A DNA stretch of 64,000 nt from Phorcus lineatus (lineage: Eukaryota; Mollusca; Gastropoda; Trochida; Trochidae): positions 34,045,764 through 34,109,763 of the forward strand of contig OV121092.1 of the NCBI GenBank assembly GCA_921293015.1. Direction: 5' to 3'. The notes beneath the pieces were generated by a model. That model was given only the letters and a program-made list of their open reading frames with translations. It was not told where the DNA came from and searched no databases. Shown here piece after piece: positions 22,901 through 34,900 of the stretch. A program made the translations under genes and the position numbers. Each line of letters starts with the position of its first letter. Positions within the stretch are counted from its first letter, which is position 1.

Positions 22901-25900
22901 AGTTGTATATTCTGAGTAGCAGTTTGTCAAGATCAAGTTTGGAGATTCTGGTAAATAAGTAAATTATTGTTTTTGTTCTCATGTACAAATGAATATTTTG
23001 AATACACTATTAGACTTCTTGTTATTATATTTCTATACATGATGTATAAGGCTTTTGTAAAAGAACATGTTAGAAAATTATGTTTATTGTTTTGTCATGG
23101 CAATAGATGCAGAAGAGTGAGTATACATTTTGACAATTGGACACAACAATCTTCTCTAAACCTGGAATATTGTTCAAGCGTCTACAATGAGGTTTTCATT
23201 AATATTAATTTTGCTGTAGAGTTTTTTTTCATCTTAAGAGAAATATTGACATTTAAATCTAAGACTTCAAGAATAAATTAATAAATAAGTGCCGTCTCAA
23301 AACAATTTTCATTGTCCAATGGACAAGCGTTGCATAAAGACAAATTAAAAGTCATTTAAGTACAAAATTTATTTTGGGTTTGTTACAGTTCCATCATGAT
23401 AGTTTATTACCTGACACAGGCATCATTGCATGTTTTGCGTAGATATAAAAGCAACATTGTTACTATGATTCTAAGGGATAATTATTTTCATATCTACTGT
23501 CTCCAACAGTCTTCATTTTCCATGAAACTCATTCGGTTTATTATCACTGAAAGTTCATTATCACTGAAAGTTCTCGTTTCTCACAGTCTTGTTCAATGCA
23601 ACATAATACTGAAGTTCAGAATGTCTTCATATTCAGTCCTCATTCAGTTGTCTCCCCTTTCTCTGTCTCATCAGCATCCTCAGGTTGTGAACTCTCTGCA
23701 GAGTCGAGTGAGTCCTTCAGTGCAAGGATTTCATCCTTTTCATCTTTGTAGTATGATGGTGTTCGTTTTTTCTGTAATGATAGGAAAGTAGTTGAGGACA
23801 TTGTTTCAAAGTAACTATTTATGAAGTTGATAGAGAAAATGGAAACAGAAGAAATTGTTTAAATCGTATTAGTCGTATGAATCGTATAAATCGTATAAAT
23901 GCTAAACTGCATTGTTTTGCATTGATAGTAACATTGTTGGTCAGGTCACCAAAATTTATTAATGAATATTTCATTGAACTACAAACATTTAAATAGTTTG
24001 TTGTGATTGTGCCCCTTTTAACTTGCTAGGGTTCTTCATCTTTGTGCTGCTGCCTCGGTGTCCATTTTCATTAAAACATTTTATGAGCTATCTTACCCCT
24101 AGCAGAACAGTTGACGCTCTAATCTATCAAAATGATTTTTGAGTTTCATAAAGCAGAAACGTTGTATTGATTTCTCCAGAATACCAAAGTGTTTGCAAGG
24201 GTTTGGTATTCGTTAAGCCTTCAAGATGTAATCAGCATCACTCTACTCACAATGTCTTTAGCTTCTGGGTCTGCTCCACTCTCTCTCAGTTGGTCTGCTA
24301 TCTCGTCTGACACGGCCATTGCATAGTGCAGGGGAGTTCTGTTCCACTGAAATTACAAGCATGTCTGTGAACATTATTCTGATGTGCAAAATTTGAATGT
24401 GACATGACCATTTCAGGCTCCTTTGCAAAAAGTGGACATACCGCTTAAGATGTGACATTGTTATATACATATGGCATCATCACTATCTTCAATAGTACAG
24501 ATTCTAGAATTCCTTTGGACAAGACTCTTATTGGATTCAAACCCAGACCCTAAGACGTACTTTACACCGGACAGTAGAGGGGTAGTTAGAGATGATGTCG
24601 ATGTGTTGGTGTGGATATACTTACATTGTCTCTACACAAGACAGTCCAGGGGAAGTTAGAGAGGATGAGTTTGATGATGTCGATGTGTTGGTGTTGATAT
24701 ACTTACATTGTCTTTACACCGAACTGTAGAGGGATAGCTAGAGAGGATGTGTTTGATGATGTCGGTGTGTTGGTGTTGATGTTCTTACATTGTCTCTACA
24801 CAAGTCAGTCCAGGGGAAGTTAGAGAGGATGAGTTTGATGATGTCAGTGTGTTGGTGTTGATATACTTACATTGTCTTTACACCGAACTGTAGAGGGATA
24901 GCTAGAGAGGATGCGTTTGATGATGTCGGTGTGTTGGTGTTGATGTTCTTACATTGTCTCTACATGGAACATTAGAGGGGAAGTTAGAGGGGATGTGTTT
25001 GATGATGTCGATGTGTTGGTGTGGATATACTTACATTGTCTCTACACCGGACTGTAAAGGGGTAGCTGGAGAGGATGTGTTTGATGATGTCGGTGTGTTG
25101 GTCCAGCACTGCTATGTGTAAAGGAGACCGCCCATACACATCCTTCACCATGGATAGTTTCTTCCTCTCAATAGCCTGTGACACTTCACGCTGGTTGCCT
25201 GAGCGGACCGCCTTGAACACTTTTGAGATCATCTCCTGGAAGTTGCCATGAGATGTTTGATTTACTTTTTTGTTGATTAACAATTGAGTGTGGAAAAATG
25301 CCTTGGTTAATTGTGAAAGAGTTAGTTATTTGTAAACTTTGAAAAGATCTGCTTGAATCAGATATTGGCTTGTAAAGAGAGATGGCTAGATATCATATAA
25401 AGCTGCATTTATCATACCAGTCTTAGACTTAACAGCCTTTGTCAACAACTGAAAAATTTCAAAGAGTTTTATCTATTTCTTCATGAAAAGATTTTGATAT
25501 TTAGTTGTAAGTAATGTCATTTAATCTCTTCATATTTAAATCATTTTTATGCAGGTCCTTCAGAGAAAAGCAACTGTAAGTTTACTACGATCTGATTGGT
25601 TATGATTTTCCTTGTTATTGTTATTGTTATTTGCCTTTACAAAGTTACTTCAAATCCTTGCCAATTAGGCTATCTCTGTTATGTTATTTGTTTATTTTGA
25701 TGATGCCCTGTTTTAATTTCAGAATAGTTTAGGTCAGTCAAATTATTTCCAAAAGCCTTGTCACTGTGTAGGCAAATTATCAGAATGAGAACACATCTTA
25801 TCATCCAGAACTGGCTTGCACAGTAGATGTCACATGTTTGAGGTAATACAGTTATAAACTGGTGTTTAGGTCAATACTCTTTTTATCAATCTGAGGAATA

Positions 25901-28900
25901 TAATATTTATCAAGAATGACGCCTTATTTGTATTTGTTACTTGAAATAATTATTTTATGCCATAAGAAACTTTAGTGATTAGAGATTCTTTAGAGATTCT
26001 TGATACAGAATATAGCATTTCTTTATTTTAGATTTACTAACATTACTAACCTTATAATCAGGCAACCCCTTGACAAAATCTGTGACTATGTCGGGCAGCC
26101 CTTCTGTGCTGACCCTGTCGATGACATCAGAGAGTTTATCGTATCCGTCCAGTAAAAGTTGTTGTAGAGCGTCCATATTCTCTTGTTCTAGTAGGTTTGT
26201 TACATATGAGTCTGCAATGTTGAAGATTAATAATTTGATCAATACAAATACATTGCTGAACAAAGTTAAAAATGTAAATGTGTTAATTTCCAGTGGCGAT
26301 AAAAAGAAAAATAGAAACGTTGTTGAGGTTCATGGTACCTGATAATTTGAGGACATTGTTTTGTAGGTTCAGAATATTATCAATTCAGAATATTATACCA
26401 AATTTTGCACCAGTTAACATTGGACAATATCATCTATATACTATTAAGAAATAGTAACATATATCTTTGAACAGAAAGTTTATTTTGCCTACCGAGAGCT
26501 TCAACGTTTTCTGAGAGACCTTCCTCCTCTGCTATGTCTCGAGCTGTTCTATTTTTAGCATCTCTGTCTGCGAGACTGTACCCCATGTTGAGAACAGCGA
26601 TCAGGTCAGCGCCTACAATGGATTCAATATTTACATAGCGAAAAACTTAGTCAGTTTAAACCATCTTGCCTTTTTCACAATTGGACGTAAAGATTTCATT
26701 AGATGACTTCAAGTCAGAAGTAAGGTCACACTGATTAAACTAAAGTCCAATTAATTAACCAATTATGATTGTCAAATTGAAATTGTATTATACAGATGCT
26801 CATTGAGTATCTAAAATATACCTTGTTGAGCAGCTTGTTTTTGAAGCTCTAATTGTCATAAGAAATTACAAAATTGTGCTTGAATTTTGGCATTGCTGCT
26901 CTTGCCTTACTTGCTTCATAATGAATAGTAAGTTTGTAAAAAAAGGTACTACACAGATGCTCATTGAGTACCATGTACCTTGTTGAGCAGCCAGCTTATG
27001 AAGCTCAGTTTGACCCTCTTCGTCCCTCTCTTTGTTCTGACTGTCCTCCTCCCCTTCCTCCGTAACCGTTGGCAACTGTGGCTTCTGCAGCTGGGCAGCC
27101 TCCTTGGCTCTGTCAATGAGACCATTCATATGTATCATGCATGTTGAAATGCTATGTGTTAGACTACACAGCTTTTCCCTTTACATCGTCAAGACACGTT
27201 ATCATATATGACAGAAACATATATAACATTTTAACCTACGCAATCGTCTTCAATAGCCTACTTCAAGTTTAGCCACAAGTTTCAGCCTTTTTCAGACAGT
27301 TTTGGATGGCTGAAATTCCTACAATATCCCCTAACCATTTCCATGTTCTTGACAGCTATCTTTATCAGCATCAATCACTCTCCATTCACTACGGTTGAGG
27401 CAATCATTTTGTTAAACCTCTTTGTTATCCTATAAATTGCAACAAAAACCTTGGCACTCAATCTTGTTCTCCTACATTAATCAGCTTCTGAAATGCCTAT
27501 AAGATGCCAATCAAAGAAGGACCCTGCTTGCTCAATTGAATTCAGCATTACTGTGGGAAAGCTCCCAGCCAGCACAACTCACTTCCTCTGCAACTCCTCC
27601 TGCTCCTTCCGCTTCTTCTCCTCTTCCTCCTCCCGCTTCTGTTTGGCGGCCTCCTCCTCATGGATACGGAGCTGCTCCTCCTTCCTCACCGCCCGCTCCT
27701 TCTCCTCCTGCTCCAGACTCGCCTCCTCGCTCCGGATCTCGTTCAGCAGCGCTTCTTGCTGTGTCATAAAATATAAATTCTGTATGTTCTGTTTGGCTTC
27801 TTGCTGTGTTGAAAACACTCACATTGATTTAGATTCTTGCAATCAAGGAATAAGAAGCAGGTAATAGCTTTGAAATCTGTCATTTCACAAAAGGTATTGG
27901 TGTCATGTGATATTTGTGGTGCTGATGTTAAGATAACATAGCACTTCAAAAACTATCAGAGTAATTGAGATGGTGTCTTGGGAGCATAAAAGTTTGAAGG
28001 AGAAGCGTTGTACAATCTGGATCATGATAGATAGTGTTACAAGGATTTAATGTGAGTAATAGTCTGTAGTGTAGTGTTTTGAAATAGAGATGCTGTATTT
28101 TGGAGTTATGCCCTGATTTCAAGAATATTTTGCTTTACTCACTACGGCTTCAGTATTCCTGCAGGAAGTTTGGGTTATTCATAGTGTTCGACATCTTTGA
28201 ACAATCACTAAAACTAGCTTGGGATGTGTATTTCTGTACTGAATTCAGTTTCATCAAACCAAAATTCTAATACTGTCTTTAAAACAAAGCAAACCTTCTG
28301 TTGAACCATTGGCAGTATATGAATTATTGACCCTCAAATCTGAAGGAGGATGTATTGTGTTGTACTTTTACAGTGTCTCACCTGCTTGTTGTAGTCAATA
28401 TTCTGCCTATATTTGTAAAGCCAGTGAGCGAGGTACTCGATTGGGTCCCAGGGTCGTCGCTCTGCTATCTCAGCAAGGGCCATGGTGAGTGCTGACCCAA
28501 GGTTGTTGGCCACATACTTCCCATCCACCGTGCTGGGAGGAGGAACATTCTTCTTCTCATAGATGTCTGTGGCAATGTACATGCGGAGTGGCTTCTTCTC
28601 TGCCGATCTTGGTGGAGTGGCTGACCTCCGGTTCTTCTCAGAGCCGGATTCTGAAATATCAGATCAAGAATTGAAATATTTAGGCATGGAATCCTAACAG
28701 GGTAATAGTAGCCTATAACGTGTAAACCAAATGTTTGGTGAAAAACAAATACCAGCAATTTGTTGGTTAGCAGAATTTATTCTACATTGTTTCATTTAGA
28801 AGAACTGTAGTGATCTGATGGTGAAGACATAGGAGTCTAACCTGCACTTGGTGGTGGTGTAGGGTCTGAGGTCTGTGTGGGGAGGGTATCCTCCTGGGTG

Positions 28901-31900
28901 TTTGGTTGGGCAGGACCCATCAGGTGTAGCAGACGGGTGCGGATATTGTCCAGTCGCAGTAGACTTGGGTCCTCTCTGTAGTCTGCTGGGCTCTTCCAGC
29001 TCTACATTACAGAAGGAATTGTGTCATGGAATTTTCCTGTTTGTGATAATCATTCAGTAGTCTAATTTCATTGTTTTTTGGAAAATAAAAATAATGATGA
29101 AAGTTTGAAAGCAGCTTATGTTTCAGGTGGGAGAAAATTTGGTCTGTTATAATTGAGAAAAATTTGGGGAAAAAAAAAGAAGAAGAGTCCATTTCTATTA
29201 AGTAGAAATCTTGGTTTGAAACACCTTACCACATCTTTGATGGAGTCGTCTGCTCCTGCTGCCTTGAGTTCCTCATAGAGGGCGCCAGAGTCTGTGTAAG
29301 CTGCAGCATAATGCAGGGCAGTTCTATCCATCTGCAAGTCAAAGGAATAGATATATATAGATTTGCATATGTCTATATGTTCTAATGTTAATCAAATCAT
29401 CCTTCCATTGTGAAATAGTCAATATGACAATTGATAACAACTCACATGGTCCTTGAGGTTGATGGCATCTTTGAACTCTGCGACAATAAACTTGATGATG
29501 TCTTCGTGTTGGAAGACCACAGCCTTCTGCAGAGGCAGCATCCCAGTTCGATCTGCAGCCTGAACCAGCATCTTCCTGTCCAGCAGGTTCCTCACGTCTC
29601 GGAGTCGACCGTCCCGGATAGCCTCATGGATTGCTTGGATCTTAGTCTGTCATAAAGTCAAATGAATATTGTTAATATAACATAGTTAATGCTTTTGCTA
29701 GGGTGGATTTTCAAAAGACAAACTTTGACTAAAATGATTTTTGATGTCTAGTTTATTGAATCATGTCAATGTTTGCTGTTTGCATTATATCACCTTTTGG
29801 AACAGCTCACTTTTACCTGTAGATGTGTCATCTTTAGCCAAATTGAGGCTGCCTAAAATGTTTATACCAATGAAAATAGCAGTGAGGGGACTATGAGGTA
29901 ATGTTTTAGAAAATGTTAAGTATGAGATGATGTCACCTGATTCCCTAACTCCAATGGTAAATGGTGATGAAAAGTACATGCATCAAGAAGAACAAGTCCT
30001 CACCTGGTTGTCTTGCACCCTGTCAAAGAAATCGCCGAGCTCCTCGGACTTCTCTTTCGCCTCATCGACGGTGACATCGTCCCACTCGTCCCATCCTTCC
30101 ATCAACATCCGCTCTGCCTTCTCTACCTTGCCCTCTTCTAACACATGGCTCAGGAACAACTTCCGCAACTCATTTGCCTCTTCAGTCTTCCCTTCCGCTG
30201 CAACAGCGCTGACAAAGTTGTCTCCCTTTTCGTCTCTCACCGTCCCTGTCATCCATTTCAGCAGGGCCTTGACGATGTCCTTGTTGAATTTTGAGGCGGC
30301 GACGTGCAGGAGAGATTTGCCATCCTTGTCACGGATGTTTGCGTCTTCTCCAGCCGTGAGGAGATTCTCCACCTCGTCCTTGTTGTCCTCTTGGATAGCT
30401 TTGTACAGTTTGCTGTCCTCCATTGTTGGATCTGAAGAGGAATGAATCGGGATTTCATTATCATAAACTGGTCATAAGATATTGCCCCACTTGCAGAGAG
30501 CTCTCTAACTCTTGTTTTAGAGGGCACCGGTAGCACTAAGAGGGTTTCGGTGGAATAAGGGCTTGGGTTTTATTTTCAAAGCTATATAAGCACTATTATA
30601 TTATATATATGTGATAGTTATAGGCCAATGCTAGTGTATGGTGATCAAGGCCATCTTTGTTTTACAATTATTTAGAAAATCTGAGTCCTTGGTTTTAGCT
30701 TGTGAGACATAGTCCATGAAGTTCTATTATATATTTTTCTATGTAAATACAGTTTATGCTGGAATGAAATCTATGGGGATGAAAAGAATACATGAGATTT
30801 CTTTATTGTATTCATACAAAACCTCTATTTTCATGATATGTGAATATGTGCTTATTTGGTTATTTGAACCTGATGAAGGCGTGAGCATATACTCTTATAC
30901 AAGCTTGTGTATGCTCAAACATATACATATTAAAATTTAAAATAAAATTAACCTGAACTTTTTGTTTTAAAACATTATTATGATGGTAGTGTTTGAATAA
31001 TAAATAATCAACTCAGTTATTGTGTTACTTGCATGTAATCAGTTATTATATGTAGTAAAAGTGTTGCTAATAATCAAAGGTTGATTGTGTCACGATTGAT
31101 ATTGCTAGCGATTAAAGGTATAATACATACGACATCAAAAATGAAGGGAAAGTCAAGGATAGTAAGGTTTTGATACACCTTTAGAATAATCCAAATTAGA
31201 AATATGATAATAGTTGGATTATTGTATTACCCACTTAATCACTATGAAGATAATGTAGCTGTCATAAGATAGGCATAATATGTCCTATTCAGGATAATGA
31301 GTTACTATTACAATAACATGTAAGTGACAGGAATGTAATTAATGATCCCGCAAATGTATAAAATTACTCAATGACACAAGTCAAATAAAAGATTATTATA
31401 GCTAAAGAGATAAACTGGTGCAAATAATAGGACTAACACTTAATGTCTGTATTAATGATCGGGCCTATAGAATGAAAAATACAAATTGTTATAGATCAAG
31501 AGATTTGTATTTTAACGTAATGCAAATAATAGGATTAACACTTAATGTGTGTATAATGATCAAGCCAAGGATCATAACCCATAAAAGATTACAGTGTCAT
31601 TAATGGGCATGTAAAAGCTTTAGCACTGCATCATGGAAAATAACTTCATTGCCAACAAATAATTCAATAATCCAGATGTAAGTAAATATTGGTTCAATTA
31701 ATGAGGCTTTCCAAAGAAACATAATGCAAGTATTAAGTAGGATGACCACTACACCTATGTTAACGAGCAAACTGTCAGGTGTGCTTCCCTCTGTTGCACC
31801 TGCCTGTACCGTCACGTCACTATGCTCTGATCCATGTCAGTCGAAAGTAACACCTTCCCTCCCTGAATACCTCTTATTTCTCATTACCTTGAATTACAAT

Positions 31901-34900
31901 GCTTACCTGTTCCAAACCACAGGTAATTCCTAGGCTCGTTAGCAGCCTATTGTCTCTAATAATCACTTCAACTCTCACTCTCTGTTTTCCCCCGTGCAAG
32001 CCAAACAAGCTAGAGAGCATTGAATTTAGCGAAGGTTGGTTTCTACGGGAGATGTTTACCTTAGAGACGGGACAGCCACAATAATCTATATATAGCGTGA
32101 CCATGTGATAGCCCAACACAGGTAGTGATAGTAAACTCAAGCTGTCTATTGTTATCCTGCCTGTGATCAGGTAAATTGACTCGGCATGCTTGACAGCTCC
32201 TGTTATAGATGGCAGGGGGTTTGCTGACAGTGTGAGGTCTTCAGTTAACAAACGCAGACCTCCAGTTTGAAATGTTATCGCTTATCATCCGAGTAATCTC
32301 AATGGATTACAGGTGTCGGAATTTGAGTCCTAATATGTTATCGATCAAACAAAAGAGATTTTATTTTTGTGATCTGCAGTTCCCTATGTTATACTATATT
32401 TGATTTCTCTAAGAAGTTGGTTGAAATTATGTTTTTGTGTTGAAAATTCAGATGTGAGAGAGATTTTTTTTAAATGAAATCATCAAATTAAAGATGTGAA
32501 TGCCTTAAGGTAGTTTTTGGTTATATTTGCTGCCACTGTTTTTTCTTTTAATTGATATCTATTTTTCAGTTGAAAGCAAGGTTGAATCATCATGTACAAG
32601 TAATTTTGACGTTCAAAGTCTTCACTTTCTAATGTAGCAAGAACTTAAATAATAGAAAATAGAAATGTGTTTTCAATCAATGACCATGGTCCCACAAAAA
32701 TCATTTTTGGACCTCTGAATTCTTGTCGGTTCAGCATTTCTCAGTTTGGTCTATTGTATTCTATCTTGTGGATTATCAAAACTCCTAGGTTTTCAAGTTA
32801 CAAAGGGGGTGCCTTGGAAACTAAGCTCTTTCCGATAAGCAGTAAGAAATGGGCTGTTGAAGTTTGCATTGATCTTTGTAAGACTTCCTCTCCTATTGGC
32901 ATGCAGTCACAGATTTGTCAACTCGATGTGATAACAGTTAGGGGGAAAATGATCCTTCTTTTTTATTCCAAGTTGAAGTTGAAGCTTACCCCCTTGGAGT
33001 GAAATAATTCACCTGGTCATTTGTTGTGATTGTTATAAAAGTACCTGGCTTGCTTTGCATGCGGGCTGTACTTTTTCAACTAAATGCAGGAGGAGATTTG
33101 TCAGCTAAATGTGATAATAGCAAGGGGCCAAGCACTCTGCCCTGTTGTGTTCTTAGTAGACGTTTTTGAGGTTTCAAACCTTCTAATTACCTGCTTTTAA
33201 TTATTCGTATTTCCTTTTGAATGTTTCACATTGATTTAAAAAATCATCTTCTCATCATTGTGTTTAATATGTTTGATATACTTGTACATTGCATAATGGT
33301 GAATTCTTAAAGCCATACTCGTGGAATGTTTTGAAAATTTACATTGGGAGGGGTATTTATATAAGCCACATGGCTTGTTAAGCAATCACTATTCAATTGA
33401 ATAAAATTTGTTTAAATCATTTAAAAAATCATTTTAGCAAGGCATGTACTTAATAGAATTTCAGCATAGATGAGGGTTCTAGTTTATGTCCTTGAGTTGT
33501 GCATAGTAGAGGTTTTGTTTCTTGGAGATTGCGTATTTCAAGAGTTTTTGATTTGTCAGCAAAGAGCAAATTGAAAGCATATGCCTTATCTCACAGTATT
33601 CAGTTAAATCGTGAGAGGGACAACTCAATCATTGCTACTGTTACCTCGAACAATACTTGGTGGGTCAAGTAACACAAAAGCACATTGACAGGTCATGTTA
33701 GGAGTGTAGGATTTAGCCCTCTATTATTTTCCACTCTGTATAATATCCCACTTCTTAACTGGGTATTGGATTCCTGAACTATTAGCATGGGGTAGTTCCT
33801 TTTGACAAATTGAGATAGAGGAGATTTCTAGAGCTGTGAATACTCATTGTTTATTTATATCAGATAACTTAGTCTTGTTGAAAGCAGATATTGTTTTACA
33901 ATCTCTAATTGATCAAAACAGTTAAAGATTTGAAAATGAATTTAGAGAAAAAAATTATGTTTTGTTTTCAGTCAAAATATAAAAAAACTCCACAAAACTT
34001 ATAATAGAGGTAATTAGGTTGTTGTTGTGATTTTTGTTTCTAAACTGATCCAAAACTAGAAGGCATTAATTAAAAGTGTAGAATGCTTTCATACGGGCTG
34101 ATATTGCTAATTAACTTATGAATTATGAAATAAAACCTAAAACATTTGAAAATCAACTATTAGTGTTCAGTTGTGTGTATATGTGTGGTTTCCTTTTAAA
34201 TATACTCCAAAAATGTGTTGATGTTATAGTTATAGTGTTGATTACAAAGAACGTGTGTTGCTGTGTGTGACTTCAGATAAATTTGATTGACACAGAGATT
34301 ATTCAAGCACTGACAGTTCATGTCAAAAGTTCACCGTACCCGACTGTAACCCCAAGGATTTTGAGGATGATATCCTTTAATATTGTTTCGTCATTCCATC
34401 CAGGGAAAAGAATTCTACTTAAATTATTTCATAGGGACATTATAAGTTATAACATTCCGTCGAGGGTGACATAGGGATATATCATTCCCGCGAAAGGTTT
34501 TATGCAACGAGCGGAACGCGAGTTGCATAAAACCTTTCAAGGGAATAATATATCCCTATGTTACCCGGGACGGAATGTTATAACGAATTTATCATACCGA
34601 ATGTCTTAATGTATTATTCAAAACTTGCTCTCTATTAGTAAAAAGACAAACAGAAATGAACAACACCTATGACCTGATCACGTGACTTTGATTGATTGAC
34701 GTGGAAGCACGCTTTCCTCATGTAGCGGGGTATAAGGGATTTATCATCCCTCGGCGGCGGTGAATATGGATATTTGTTTAGGGTCACGTGGACCAATCAG
34801 AGATCGGCATTCTTACATGAGGTATGATAAGCCATTTTATACATATGTTTGAAGTACATGATAAAAACATTAGCCATTTGAAACGTGTTACTAGGGGTAA

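Noticed and set aside
24471..24659. Plus-strand open frame over the repeat array
   Set aside because: Arises from the 82-bp minisatellite; no coding support.
27493..27864. Ser/Cys-rich plus-strand open frame of 123 codons
   Set aside because: Antisense shadow of the Glu/Lys coiled-coil exon of the nested gene.
29927..30445. Plus-strand open frame of 172 codons
   Set aside because: Antisense to the long module-3 ankyrin exon; Ser-rich composition is that of a complement frame.
32667..33002. 111-codon plus-strand open frame, considered as reverse transcriptase remnant
   Set aside because: No conserved motif such as a YxDD box and no flanking retroelement features.
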